Source of the DNA: Chitinophagaceae bacterium
Lineage (GTDB): Bacteria > Bacteroidota > Bacteroidia > Chitinophagales > Chitinophagaceae
Direction: 5' to 3'
DNA: 64,000 bases
Assembly: GCA_016787065.1 (NCBI GenBank)
Contig: JAEUVD010000052.1
Span: 62,001 to 126,000, forward strand
Below, one piece after another: positions 17,234-26,831 of the stretch. The number at the start of each line of letters is the position of its first letter. Positions within the stretch are counted from its first letter, which is position 1. The notes under the pieces were generated by a model that made no database searches, was not told where the DNA came from, and was given only the letters and a program-made list of their open reading frames with translations. The position numbers were made by a program, and so were the translations under genes.

Positions 17234-19873
17234 ATGCTAAATAAAATAATTGATTTCTCTGTTAGAAATAAATTAATCATTGGTTTATTGGTGTTAGCAC
17301 TCATCGGTATTGGAATTTACCAAGTAGGTAAGTTACCCATTGATGCGGTACCCGACATAACCGATAATCAGGTACAGGTAATAACTGTTGCGCCTTCTTA
17401 TGGTGCTTTAGATATCGAACGGCAAGTTACATTTCCAATAGAACAGGTTTGTAATAATATAGCAGGCCTCAAACTTATACGCAGTTTTTCGCGTTTTGGG
17501 CTTTCCCTAGTAACCATCGTATTTCAAGATGATGTTGATATTTACTGGGCACGGCAACAAGTTTCGGAACGTTTACAACAAGTACAAAATCAAATACCTA
17601 AAGGAATAGGCATTCCTGAATTAGGTCCTATTTCAACCGGGTTAGGAGAAATTTATCAGTACGTTGTTCGAGCTAAAAAAGGGTATGCACGAAAATACAA
17701 TTCGATGGAATTACGTACCATACAAGATTGGATTATCCGTCGACAACTCTTGGGAGTCAAGGGCGTTGCCGAAGTTAGTTCCTTCGGAGGAAAGCTAAAA
17801 CAATTTGAAATTGCTATTGATCCTAATAAACTCAATGCTCTAGGAATAAGTATCGACGACGTGTTTCAAGCACTCGAAAAAAACAACCAAAACACCGGTG
17901 GTGCTTACATCGAAAAAGGGCCTACCGTACTCTATATTCGATCGGAAGGCCTCCTAAAAAAAATTGAAGACATACAACAAATAGCTATAGAAAAAACAGG
18001 CCTTCAAACTCCGCTCTATTTGCGTGATGTAGCTGATATTCGAATAGGTTATGCTACTCGTTATGGCGCTATGTGTTATAATGATGAAGGTGAAGTTTCC
18101 GGAGGCATTGTAATGATGTTGAAAGGCGCAAATAGCAGCAAGGTTATTAAAGAGGTAAAGCAACGTATCGAAGAAATTCAAAAAACCTTACCGAAAGGTG
18201 TGGTAATAGAACCATTCTTAGATCGTACCAAAATGGTAAATAATGCTATAAGCACCGTTGAAAAGAACTTATTAGAAGGAGCTCTCATTGTAGTTTTCAT
18301 TCTTGTCATTTTCTTAGGAAATCTGCGAGCCGGTTTTTTGGTAGCTTCCGTAATTCCCTTGGCTATGTTATTTGCTATTTGTTTGATGAACTTATTCGGA
18401 GTAAGTGGTAACCTTATGAGTTTGGGAGCATTGGATTTCGGATTAATTGTAGATGGTGCTGTTATAATAGTTGAAAGCGTGATGCACTATATATGGCATA
18501 ATCAAAAGTACCAAAAACAACAAGCCATGAACCAATCTCAAATGGATAGTTTAGTAACTACATCTGCAAAGAAAATGATGAATAGCGCTGTATTTGGCCA
18601 ACTTGTTATTTTAATTGTTTACCTCCCCATCTTCACATTAGAAGGTATAGAAGGTAAAATGTTCAAACCAATGGCGCAAACCGTAGCCTTTGCCCTATTA
18701 GGAGCCTTTATTCTTTCACTTACTTATATTCCAATGATGACCACCTTGGTTTTATCTCATAAATCAAAACACGCGAAGAATTTTTCCGACCGCATGATGG
18801 AAAAACTTGAATACCTCTTTTCACGAAAACTATTACAACTCATTCGAATCCATCGATGGCTTCTTGTTGGGGTGTTTTTAGCTTTTATGTTCTCCGTAAT
18901 CCTGTTGTTGAAGTCTGGTGGCGAATTCATTCCTGCGCTGGAAGAAGGCGATTTTGCGGTCGACACCCGGGTGCTAATCGGTAGTAATTTAAATACCACC
19001 ATTGCCTATACGCAGAAAGCAGCTCATATTTTAAAACAACGATTTCCCGAGGTTGAAAAAGTTGTAACAAAAATAGGAAGTGGCGAAGTACCTACCGACC
19101 CCATGCCCATGGAAGCAAGCGACATGATGGTTATATTAAAGGATAAATCTGAATGGAGTTCAGCCAAAACTTTTCCTGAGTTAGAAGAAAAAATGGGTAA
19201 AGCACTTGAAGAAATACCCGGCATTACGGCGGGTTTTCAATTTCCGGTTCAAATGCGATTCAATGAGTTGATGACCGGTGCCAGACAAGATGTGGTATGC
19301 AAAATTTATGGCGAGAATTTAGATACGTTAAGTAAATATGCTGAACAGTTATCTCGCCTCATCCGTTCGATCCAAGGAACGGAGAATTTGTACCTTGAAT
19401 CGGTTTTAGGAATGCCACAATTAGAAATTCAATACAAACGAGCTATGTTGGCACAATACCACGTTTCCGTAGAAGCTGCAAACAGAGCGGTTCATACTGC
19501 ATTTGCAGGACAAAGTGCAGGTTTGTTTTTTGAAGATGAAAAACGCTTTGATATTGTTGTTCGTATGGCGGGTGAAAAAAAATCAAACCTAAACGATATA
19601 CGAAATATGCTAATTTCCTGTAGCAACGGTAATCAAATTCCACTTCAAGTTGTTGCAGATGTTTCCATTAAAAATGGAATCAATCAAATTCAACGCGAAT
19701 CTGCTCGTAGAAGAATAGTGGTTGGTTTTAATATTAAAGATCGTGATGTGCAACGTGTAGTGGAAGAATTAAAACACTCACCAATCAAAAGTTCATTTTA
19801 CCATCAGGCTATTCTATTGCCTTCGGGGGCTCGTTTGAAAACCTCGAGCAAGCCAAAAAACGCCTATCCATAG
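17234..19873 (+). CDS. CusA/CzcA heavy-metal RND transporter, N-terminal 5/6 (frameshifted)
   Basis: This is the proton-driven inner-membrane pump of a CusCBA/CzcCBA-type tripartite exporter. The N-terminus (RNKLIIGLLVLALIGIG), the porter motifs and the HME-RND signature GALDFGLIVDGAVIIVES in TM4 are all intact. The frame ends prematurely at 19873 after about 25 non-homologous residues. The expected sequence (PSGYSIAFGGSFENLEQAK, then TM8 onward) continues in the -1 frame from about 19798, within the TTTT run at 19796-19799. A missing T in that run explains it. Joined with the next entry the gene would span 17234-21567 and encode about 1444 aa. Whether this is a real mutation, phase variation or a base-call error cannot be told from one sequence. 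Confidence 0.9.
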   Translation: MLNKIIDFSVRNKLIIGLLVLALIGIGIYQVGKLPIDAVPDITDNQVQVITVAPSYGALDIERQVTFPIEQVCNNIAGLKLIRSFSRFGLSLVTIVFQDDVDIYWARQQVSERLQQVQNQIPKGIGIPELGPISTGLGEIYQYVVRAKKGYARKYNSMELRTIQDWIIRRQLLGVKGVAEVSSFGGKLKQFEIAIDPNKLNALGISIDDVFQALEKNNQNTGGAYIEKGPTVLYIRSEGLLKKIEDIQQIAIEKTGLQTPLYLRDVADIRIGYATRYGAMCYNDEGEVSGGIVMMLKGANSSKVIKEVKQRIEEIQKTLPKGVVIEPFLDRTKMVNNAISTVEKNLLEGALIVVFILVIFLGNLRAGFLVASVIPLAMLFAICLMNLFGVSGNLMSLGALDFGLIVDGAVIIVESVMHYIWHNQKYQKQQAMNQSQMDSLVTTSAKKMMNSAVFGQLVILIVYLPIFTLEGIEGKMFKPMAQTVAFALLGAFILSLTYIPMMTTLVLSHKSKHAKNFSDRMMEKLEYLFSRKLLQLIRIHRWLLVGVFLAFMFSVILLLKSGGEFIPALEEGDFAVDTRVLIGSNLNTTIAYTQKAAHILKQRFPEVEKVVTKIGSGEVPTDPMPMEASDMMVILKDKSEWSSAKTFPELEEKMGKALEEIPGITAGFQFPVQMRFNELMTGARQDVVCKIYGENLDTLSKYAEQLSRLIRSIQGTENLYLESVLGMPQLEIQYKRAMLAQYHVSVEAANRAVHTAFAGQSAGLFFEDEKRFDIVVRMAGEKKSNLNDIRNMLISCSNGNQIPLQVVADVSIKNGINQIQRESARRRIVVGFNIKDRDVQRVVEELKHSPIKSSFYHQAILLPSGARLKTSSKPKNAYP

Positions 19874-20007
19874 CCGTTCCTATTTCACTCATACTCATAT
19901 TCATTTTTCTTTATTTTGCCTTCCGAAATGTATCCCATGCCCTCCTAATTTATAGCGCCATTCCGCTTTCCGCGATAGGAGGAATTCTATTTTTATTTCT
20001 TCGTGGT

Positions 20008-21567
20008 ATGCCTTTTAGTATTAGTGCTGGAATTGGGTTTATCGCTTTGTTCGGTGTTGCCGTGTTAAATGGTATTGTTCTTATTGCCGAATTCAATCGA
20101 CTCAAAGATGCAGGGTTTCATAATTTACCGCGTATTGTAATGCGAGGATGTAAAACAAGGTTGCGCCCTGTACTTATGACGGCATTAGTTGCTTCCCTGG
20201 GTTTTCTTCCTATGGCAATTAGTAACGGGTCCGGGGCTGAAGTACAACGACCATTAGCTACTGTAGTTATAGGCGGACTCCTTTTAGCAACGCTACTGAC
20301 ACTTTTTGTATTACCCATACTTTATATTCTGTTACAAAAAATGTCGCTCAAAAAAATCATGAAACATAAAGTAACTCTTATTGGTATTACTGTTGTACTT
20401 TTTCACGGAACAATTCATGCTCAACGAACAATGAGCTACCATCAAGCTTGTGATTCTGCTATACATAACAATTTACGCAGCAAACAGGAACACTTAAAAA
20501 CCGCTTGGCAACAACTACAAGGAAAGGCACTTTCTGCTTTTCCGAAAACACAGTTTACAACAGAAGTCGGACAAATTAATAGTGCCTACTTCGATACCAA
20601 ATTTAGTGTGCAACAATCGTTCGCATTTCCTATTATTTATAAACAACAACGTGCCATAGCTCGGGCTATGGAAGATCTTTCTGTTCAAGAAAAATATTAT
20701 CAGGAATACATTTTATGTAAAAAAATCCATGCCTTGTTTCTACAATATAAATATGTTCTAGAAAAAGAAACCTTGCTGCACGAATCGGATTCAATGTTTA
20801 ATGTATTCCTTGAAAAAGCTTCTGTACGACTAAGCCTTGGGGAAACCAATTTGTTAGAAAAAATAATTCTTTCCAATCAAAAATCAGCCATACGCAATCA
20901 GTTAACGCAACTTGAAACGGACAAAAAAATTCTCTTACTTGAACTTCAATATGTAACAAATACATTAGAAAGTTACCTACCGGAAATTAATACGATTCCG
21001 TTTAACGAACCTAGTACGTATTCTGAACAACCTCAAATCAGTATAGCCCAAAAATGGATTCAGGTTGAAAAAGAAAAACAACAAGCAGAAACATTGTTGC
21101 GCTTACCCGAATGGAATGTAGGACTTAGTAATACAAGTTTTAAAGGGGTTGGACCGAATAATATAAACTATACCGACAGGAACCGGTTTACATCTTTTCA
21201 AGCTGGCCTAAGTTTACCTTTATTTCGAAAAAGCATAAAGGCAAAAATTGCAGCAGCAGCTACGATGGTAACTATCGCTCAACAAGTTGTTAGCATTCAG
21301 GAACAAGACTTGCAAATGCAAACTGATAGTTTGCAAGAACGTAAAATCAGTCTTGATAAAATTATTCTGAACTTTGAACAAGAGCAACTTCCGAATGTTG
21401 AAAAAATAGTTAGGCTAACGACACAACAATTTTATGAGGATGAACTTAGCTTCCTTGATTTTAGTTTATTTATCCAACAATCTATTCAAACTAAATCAAT
21501 TTATTTAGACTTCAAATTTCAACAACTTTTACTTCAACATGATATTCATTTCCCAACTTTAAAATAA
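20008..21567 (+). CDS. CusA C-terminus fused to CusC/TolC-like outer-membrane factor
   Basis: The open frame actually continues upstream to about 19798, and the ATG at 20008 is only its first Met. The first 110 residues are the last CusA membrane helices (GIGFIALFGVAVLNGIVLIAE). From about residue 135 a TolC-type helical outer-membrane factor begins (MSYHQACDSAIHNNL) and runs to the end, with long helices such as QQVVSIQEQDLQMQTDSLQ. CusA-CusC fusions of about 1450 aa are known in Bacteroidota, so the fusion itself is natural and only the upstream frameshift is odd. Without frame correction this part would lack the pump and the export signal. Confidence 0.85.
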   Translation: MPFSISAGIGFIALFGVAVLNGIVLIAEFNRLKDAGFHNLPRIVMRGCKTRLRPVLMTALVASLGFLPMAISNGSGAEVQRPLATVVIGGLLLATLLTLFVLPILYILLQKMSLKKIMKHKVTLIGITVVLFHGTIHAQRTMSYHQACDSAIHNNLRSKQEHLKTAWQQLQGKALSAFPKTQFTTEVGQINSAYFDTKFSVQQSFAFPIIYKQQRAIARAMEDLSVQEKYYQEYILCKKIHALFLQYKYVLEKETLLHESDSMFNVFLEKASVRLSLGETNLLEKIILSNQKSAIRNQLTQLETDKKILLLELQYVTNTLESYLPEINTIPFNEPSTYSEQPQISIAQKWIQVEKEKQQAETLLRLPEWNVGLSNTSFKGVGPNNINYTDRNRFTSFQAGLSLPLFRKSIKAKIAAAATMVTIAQQVVSIQEQDLQMQTDSLQERKISLDKIILNFEQEQLPNVEKIVRLTTQQFYEDELSFLDFSLFIQQSIQTKSIYLDFKFQQLLLQHDIHFPTLK

Positions 21568-21573
21568 AACGCT

Positions 21574-22701
21574 ATGAAATATTTGATATACAGTTTATTC
21601 CTAATTAGTTTATTGAATGCCTGTTCTTCGCATGAATCGGTTTCCGATTCGCCCCTCCCATCGAAAAATGATACTATCGTGGTGCTTACAGAAGCACAAC
21701 GTAAACAAACTACGATTACCACTACTAAACTTAACGCCGAACATGTGAACCCCAGCATTCGTGTAAACGGCAAAATAGATATGCCACCTCAAAATATAGT
21801 TTCGATAGCTCTTCCGTTAGGTGGGTATTTACGACAAACCAATTTATTACCCGGTATGGAGGTAAGGCAAGGGCAACAAATCGGACAAATAGAGGACGAG
21901 CAATTTGTTCAATTGCAACAAGATTATTTAGAAACAAAATCAAAATTACATTTTGCGACTTTAGCCGTACAACGACAAAAAAGCTTGCATGAAAATATGG
22001 CCGGAAGCAGTAAAGCATTACATCTATCAGAGGCCGAAAAACAACAGTTTCGTATTGCCTTAGCCGGATTGGAAGAAAAACTTCGCTTACTTCACCTTAA
22101 TCCATTAACAATAAATACAGGTAATATAACGCGCAGAATCCCTCTATACGCTCCCATTCATGGATTTGTTACCAAAGTAAACGGCAATGTTGGCAAATAT
22201 TTTTCGCCGTCGGAGGTGGTGGTTGAAATCATCAATCCGGATGATGTTCACCTCAACTTAAAAGTGTATGAAAAAGATATTCCTTATATATCCGTAGGAA
22301 GTAACGTAATGGCTTATACCAATAGCAATTCATCAACTAAATACCCTGCTAACGTTATTCTCATTGGGCGTGATATAGAACCCGATGGCAGTATTGAAGT
22401 ACATTGTCATTTCAAAAATTATCCTCAGCATCTTGCTCCTGGTACCTATATGAATGCGGAAATAGAAATTGCCAACAAGAAGTCCAGCTCCTTACCGGAT
22501 GAATGTGTGGTAAGTTTTGAAGGAAAAGATTATGTGTTTATACAACTAAAGCAAAACACCTATGTATGGAAGGAGGTGCAATGCGGATCTTCTGAAAATG
22601 GCCGCATAGAAATTTTACATCCCGAAACCTTGGGCGGTAAAGACATCGTACAACAAGGAGCATATATGTTACTTATGAAATTAAAAAACAAAGAGGAATA
22701 A
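21574..22701 (+). CDS. Efflux RND periplasmic adaptor (CusB/HlyD family lipoprotein)
   Basis: The 375 aa protein is the membrane-fusion adaptor that links the RND pump to the outer-membrane channel. A lipoprotein signal with lipobox LNAC (Cys17) is followed by a beta-barrel/lipoyl half (VNGKIDMPPQN, GGYLRQTNLLPGMEVRQGQ), a short helical hairpin (about 110-165) and the returning lipoyl half (APIHGFVTKVNGNVGKYF). Only 6 nt separate it from the CusA-CusC frame, so it belongs to the same operon. No His/Met-rich N-terminal metal-binding extension is seen, so the metal cannot be guessed. Confidence 0.9.
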   Translation: MKYLIYSLFLISLLNACSSHESVSDSPLPSKNDTIVVLTEAQRKQTTITTTKLNAEHVNPSIRVNGKIDMPPQNIVSIALPLGGYLRQTNLLPGMEVRQGQQIGQIEDEQFVQLQQDYLETKSKLHFATLAVQRQKSLHENMAGSSKALHLSEAEKQQFRIALAGLEEKLRLLHLNPLTINTGNITRRIPLYAPIHGFVTKVNGNVGKYFSPSEVVVEIINPDDVHLNLKVYEKDIPYISVGSNVMAYTNSNSSTKYPANVILIGRDIEPDGSIEVHCHFKNYPQHLAPGTYMNAEIEIANKKSSSLPDECVVSFEGKDYVFIQLKQNTYVWKEVQCGSSENGRIEILHPETLGGKDIVQQGAYMLLMKLKNKEE

Positions 22702-23016
22702 TCGATGCGTTTGATCGATAATCGGGTTATGTACCTTCTACCCTTTTCCAAAAGTTTTTCTTCGAAGTAGTATGGTTTTCTGCTTCTGTGCTTTAAGGCT
22801 AACGAACTTCCTCATGTGCCATACCAAAAACAGGGATAACGAAGGAAAAAGGTATGGCGTATAGAGCCTTGGTTACCTACTAACGTTTCCGTCTAAACAA
22901 TTGTCTATAATGTTCAAAATAGCAATTTGAAACTATTATTTCACTCAAATAAATCAATTCTTTTGTCGGTATTTGACAAAAAAACCTATTTTTATCACTT
23001 TAATACAATTTCGTAG
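22702..23016. other. 315-nt intergenic region with an 8-bp inverted repeat
   Basis: No coding potential is visible. The arms GCCATACC (22818-22825) and GGTATGGC (22851-22858) form a perfect inverted repeat around 25 nt. There is no T-run, so this is not a standard terminator. The right part is AT-rich and probably holds the promoter of the S8 protease gene. Confidence 0.5.
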
Positions 23017-26000
23017 ATGAAAAGATTCGTACTTGGCGTATTTACGGCCATTAGTCTTTGTGCACAGGCCCAAACAGTTTACATTAAAAACCATCCTCTC
23101 CAACCTGAACGTAATATCGAGCAAGTTCACAACTTAGCTGCTATTACCAATCAGCATTTCGAGAACCGAACCTATTGCATGGTTCAATTTGGTAAAACCA
23201 TTTCTCAGGCAAACCGTAAGGTTATTGAAGAGCAAACCGGAATTCGGTTCTTCGATTATATACCTCGGTTTACCTTCTTGGCTTCTATTCCAGATGGAAT
23301 AGACCCAGCCGTATTAGCATCATACAATGTTCGAGCCATTTTGCCATACGAACCTTCGTATAAGATGGCCGAGGATTTAGCTTCTGGAAATTTACCATCT
23401 TGGATTCAGAAAGGAAATAACCTTGAACTAGAATTAGAATTGTTTGCTGATATCTCGAATTCTCAAGCTGAATTACTTCTTCAACAACAAAATATCAAAC
23501 TTATTTCTTGGCGTAAAAATCAACATCCCATTGTTGCTATACCTAGCACACAGTTAAATAGCATAGCCAATATTCCTTGGGTAAAATATGTTCAACCAAC
23601 GTCAGCCCCTGCGGTAAAAGAAAATTTAGTTGAACGCAACGATCATCGTTTGAATACCATTGACAATGCATTTTTCACCGGTCTACATTTCGATGGAACC
23701 GGCGTTAGTATTGCGGAAGGCGATGATGGTGCCATTTCGAATCATATCGACTTTGCGGGTCGTTTAACGAATCACAGCACCGATACAACGGGTGTTCATG
23801 GCGATCATGTGGCAGGTATTATTGCCGGTGGAGGTAACTTCGATCCTATTACATCTGGCCATGCGCGAGGTGCTGATTTACATGCTTATGAAAATTATCA
23901 GAATTTAGGTAGTATTCCAACAGATTATGCCTTATATGGTATTCGTATTACCAGTAATTCACTCGGACAATCGTGCAACAGCGGTTATGACGCGGATGCA
24001 CAATCTTCCGATCAGATTACCCTTTCTCAACCTTCTTTATTAAGTGTTCATTCAGCAGGAAATAGTGGTAATACCTCCTGTGGTGGCGTTGCTAATGGAT
24101 TTTACACTATAACCGGTGGTTATAAAAGCGGTAAGAATGTTATAGCAGTTGGAAATATCGATTATAATGATGTGATTGCTTCATCATCGAGCCGAGGACC
24201 AGCTAAAGACGGTCGTATTAAACCAGAAGTTGTAGCAGTTGGTACTAACGTATATTCTACCCAACCAAATAACTCGTATACTACCATGTCAGGAACTTCA
24301 ATGGCTTGTCCAGCTGTTGCCGGTACCTTAGGAAGTTTATGGCAAGCGTATCGTGAAACACACGCTTTGGCTGATCCTAGAAGTGATGTAATGAAGGCTA
24401 TTTTAATGAATACATCCGATGATTTAGGAAATAAGGGGCCAGATTATACTTACGGTTATGGTCGTATTAATGCTCGTAGAGCGTATGAAGTCATTAAGAA
24501 TAATCAGTTCTTCATTGATTCCACCGAAACATTCAATACCAACGAACACTATATCACTGTGCCTGCCGGTACAAAGCAAATAAAAGTGATGTTGTATTGG
24601 CACGAAATTGAAGGCAATGCAGCAAGTTCAGTTCCTTTGGTGAACAATTTGAATATCCGTATTAAAGATGATAATTCAAATGTATATCAACCTTGGGTGT
24701 TGAATCACTCCAATAACCCTGCCTTATTAGCTGCTCCGGCAGTTTTAGGAAATGATTCTATTAATAATGTAGAACAAATTACGATAGACTCCTTATTACC
24801 GGGCGATTATGCTGTTCTTGTTTCAGGTATTGATGTGCCATTTGGGCCTCAAACCTATGTAATTACTTACGAATTTATTGGCGATGAAGTTTCACTTACC
24901 TACCCTCATGGCGGCGAAGCTTTTGTTGGTGGCGTAACAGAACGCATACGTTGGGATGCTTATGGTAACAATAATGGTGCATTCTTATTAGAATATTCGG
25001 ATGATGGTGGTGGAAGCTGGAACACGCTTTCTTCTTCCATTCCTGCTACGCAACGTTATTTTGATTGGACACCACCTGTTGGTTTAAGCACAGGTAATAT
25101 GCTCGTGCGTATCACACAAAATACGTTTAGTGATATGACAGATACCTTCTGCACGATTATAGGTGTTCCTGCCAATCCTATGGTGGATACCGCGTGTGAA
25201 AATCAATTTCATATTACTTGGGATACCGTAGCTGGCGCTGATGGTTATATTTTATACACCATGGGGCCAAAGTATATGGAACCCTTGTTAACAACAACAA
25301 CGAATTCAGTATATTTAACTACTGGTGTTAATCTAGTTGATACTTTTTATTATGCCGTAGCCGCAACAAATAGCACTACCGGAGCCATTGGGCGCAGAAC
25401 AATTTGTTTTGTAAAATACCCTGGCGAAGTAAACTGTGTAGATGATATTTATAACGTTCAAACCATACTTCCGTTTGAAACGGCCTATAATTGTGCTACT
25501 ACCGGGCCTCAAACGGTTAAAGTAAAACTTAAAAACATTGGCTTAAAAGACGTCGTGAACTTCCCGGTTTCTTACCAAATTGGCGCTAATCCGGTTGTTA
25601 CCGAAAATTGTACAACCCTCATACCTATTGGCGATTCCCTTATATACTCCTTTGCGACTTCAGCTAATTTAGCCATCTTAGGTTCCTATAATATTAAAAC
25701 TTGGACGCATATCTGGACGGATACCCATCTTAGTAACGATACATCGTCCACTACAGTAAATGTTATTTTACCTACAACAAATATGACTCCTATTACGGAA
25801 GATTTCGAAGGCCCTGCCTTCCCACCTCCAGGATGGCGCGTATTTGATAATGATACGAATAATGTAAAATGGCAAAAAACACTATGTTTCGCAGGTCCTT
25901 TTGGAGGTAATTCACATGCTGCCTACATGGATTTCTTTAATTATAGCTACCTGAATCAAGTGGATGACTTAGAAACTTATCAATATAATTCAGCCTTTCA

Positions 26001-26604
26001 AGGTGGCATGGATTCATTGATTTTGGAATTCGATATCGCTGCAGCCTATAATTCTTTGAACCAGGATACTGTAAGCGTTTGGATTTCAAATGATTGTGGA
26101 GCAAGTTACCAACCCACTTCCTATAAGAAATGGGGTACGAACTTAGCTACGGTAGGTTCAAAACCAAATATCTTCTCACCGATAAACGCCAATCAATGGC
26201 GTCATGAATCGGTGGATTTAACGCCTTATCTCGGACAAAAAATATTCTTGAAGTTCAGAGGCATTAACCAACAAGGGAACAATGTTTATATCGATAACAT
26301 TCACGTTTTCGGTAAAAATGAAATCCCTGCCGGGGTGGATAATTTAAATAGTGCCGGATTGTCGGTTTATCCTAACCCTTCAACAAACGGATTATTCACG
26401 TTGAACTTCACTTCCGATAAATTCAATGAATTGAGTTATCGTGTATTAAATCTATCCGGACAAGTGCTTCAAAATTATAAAGCACCTGTTCTTCAAGGTA
26501 AAAACACGTTGAATATTGATTTAAGTAAACAAGCTAAAGGCGTGTATTTCTTGGAAGTTTATGACGGTAAACAAACTCGAAATATCAAGTTAACGGTATT
26601 ATAA
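23017..26604 (+). CDS. S8 (subtilisin-like) serine protease with T9SS sorting domain
   Basis: The 1195 aa protein has a signal peptide (1-19) and a long N-terminal region (20-210). The S8 catalytic domain carries D236 (EGDDG), H261 (HGDHVAG, with Asp instead of the usual Thr), oxyanion N349 (SAGNSG) and S428 (SGTSMACP). Beta-sandwich modules follow, including one starting LTYPHGGEAF and an FnIII-like one, plus a MAM-like jelly-roll segment (about 925-1105) starting after TPITEDFEGPAFPPPGW. A type A T9SS sorting domain closes the protein (LSVYPNPSTNGLF to the end). It should cross the outer membrane through the type IX system and be surface-attached or released. It is monocistronic, followed by a strong terminator. 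Confidence 0.93.
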   Translation: MKRFVLGVFTAISLCAQAQTVYIKNHPLQPERNIEQVHNLAAITNQHFENRTYCMVQFGKTISQANRKVIEEQTGIRFFDYIPRFTFLASIPDGIDPAVLASYNVRAILPYEPSYKMAEDLASGNLPSWIQKGNNLELELELFADISNSQAELLLQQQNIKLISWRKNQHPIVAIPSTQLNSIANIPWVKYVQPTSAPAVKENLVERNDHRLNTIDNAFFTGLHFDGTGVSIAEGDDGAISNHIDFAGRLTNHSTDTTGVHGDHVAGIIAGGGNFDPITSGHARGADLHAYENYQNLGSIPTDYALYGIRITSNSLGQSCNSGYDADAQSSDQITLSQPSLLSVHSAGNSGNTSCGGVANGFYTITGGYKSGKNVIAVGNIDYNDVIASSSSRGPAKDGRIKPEVVAVGTNVYSTQPNNSYTTMSGTSMACPAVAGTLGSLWQAYRETHALADPRSDVMKAILMNTSDDLGNKGPDYTYGYGRINARRAYEVIKNNQFFIDSTETFNTNEHYITVPAGTKQIKVMLYWHEIEGNAASSVPLVNNLNIRIKDDNSNVYQPWVLNHSNNPALLAAPAVLGNDSINNVEQITIDSLLPGDYAVLVSGIDVPFGPQTYVITYEFIGDEVSLTYPHGGEAFVGGVTERIRWDAYGNNNGAFLLEYSDDGGGSWNTLSSSIPATQRYFDWTPPVGLSTGNMLVRITQNTFSDMTDTFCTIIGVPANPMVDTACENQFHITWDTVAGADGYILYTMGPKYMEPLLTTTTNSVYLTTGVNLVDTFYYAVAATNSTTGAIGRRTICFVKYPGEVNCVDDIYNVQTILPFETAYNCATTGPQTVKVKLKNIGLKDVVNFPVSYQIGANPVVTENCTTLIPIGDSLIYSFATSANLAILGSYNIKTWTHIWTDTHLSNDTSSTTVNVILPTTNMTPITEDFEGPAFPPPGWRVFDNDTNNVKWQKTLCFAGPFGGNSHAAYMDFFNYSYLNQVDDLETYQYNSAFQGGMDSLILEFDIAAAYNSLNQDTVSVWISNDCGASYQPTSYKKWGTNLATVGSKPNIFSPINANQWRHESVDLTPYLGQKIFLKFRGINQQGNNVYIDNIHVFGKNEIPAGVDNLNSAGLSVYPNPSTNGLFTLNFTSDKFNELSYRVLNLSGQVLQNYKAPVLQGKNTLNIDLSKQAKGVYFLEVYDGKQTRNIKLTVL

Positions 26605-26626
26605 AACGGAATTTGATTCAATAGAT

Positions 26627-26656
26627 AAAAAGAGGTATCGCTTGATACCTCTTTTT
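26627..26656. terminator. Strong Rho-independent terminator after the S8 protease gene
   Basis: A 13-bp perfect stem (AAAAAGAGGTATC, loop GCTT, GATACCTCTTTTT) ends in a T-run. The A-tract on the left makes it able to work in both directions. Confidence 0.93.
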
Positions 26657-26795
26657 ATTTTTCTGAATGGATAGATGCCACAAGCTCGTTTACGCTTACC
26701 AAACTAGCTATAGGCAAGTATCAAAAAATCGTCAGTATCGAACCATTTATCCACCTCGTGGAACAGCCGCAAAGTCATTTTTCATATTATTTCCC

Positions 26796-26803
26796 TATAC
26801 TTG
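26796..26803 (+). promoter_or_regulatory. Possible -7 box (TATACTTG) for topA
   Basis: TATACTTG has one mismatch to TAnnTTTG and lies 28 nt upstream of the chosen topA ATG, after the terminator of the preceding gene. No clear -33 element is visible. Confidence 0.3.
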
Positions 26804-26831
26804 CAAAATTTCAAACCCTAGAAACTCAGGA

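Noticed and set aside
19796..19801. Programmed -1 frameshifting as the reason for the split CusA gene
   Set aside because: The site lacks a canonical X-XXY-YYZ slippery heptamer (the P-site codon would mismatch after slippage), and no clear downstream stem was seen. A mutation or base error fits better.
22702..23016. Possible tRNA or small RNA gene in the gap before the S8 protease
   Set aside because: No T-loop-like GTTCRANYC or cloverleaf pairing was found. The inverted repeat there has no T-tract.
26667..26831. Extended topA N-terminus
   Set aside because: The added 55 residues do not resemble any topoisomerase sequence and would cover the promoter region. The ATG at 26832 begins the conserved TOPRIM fold.
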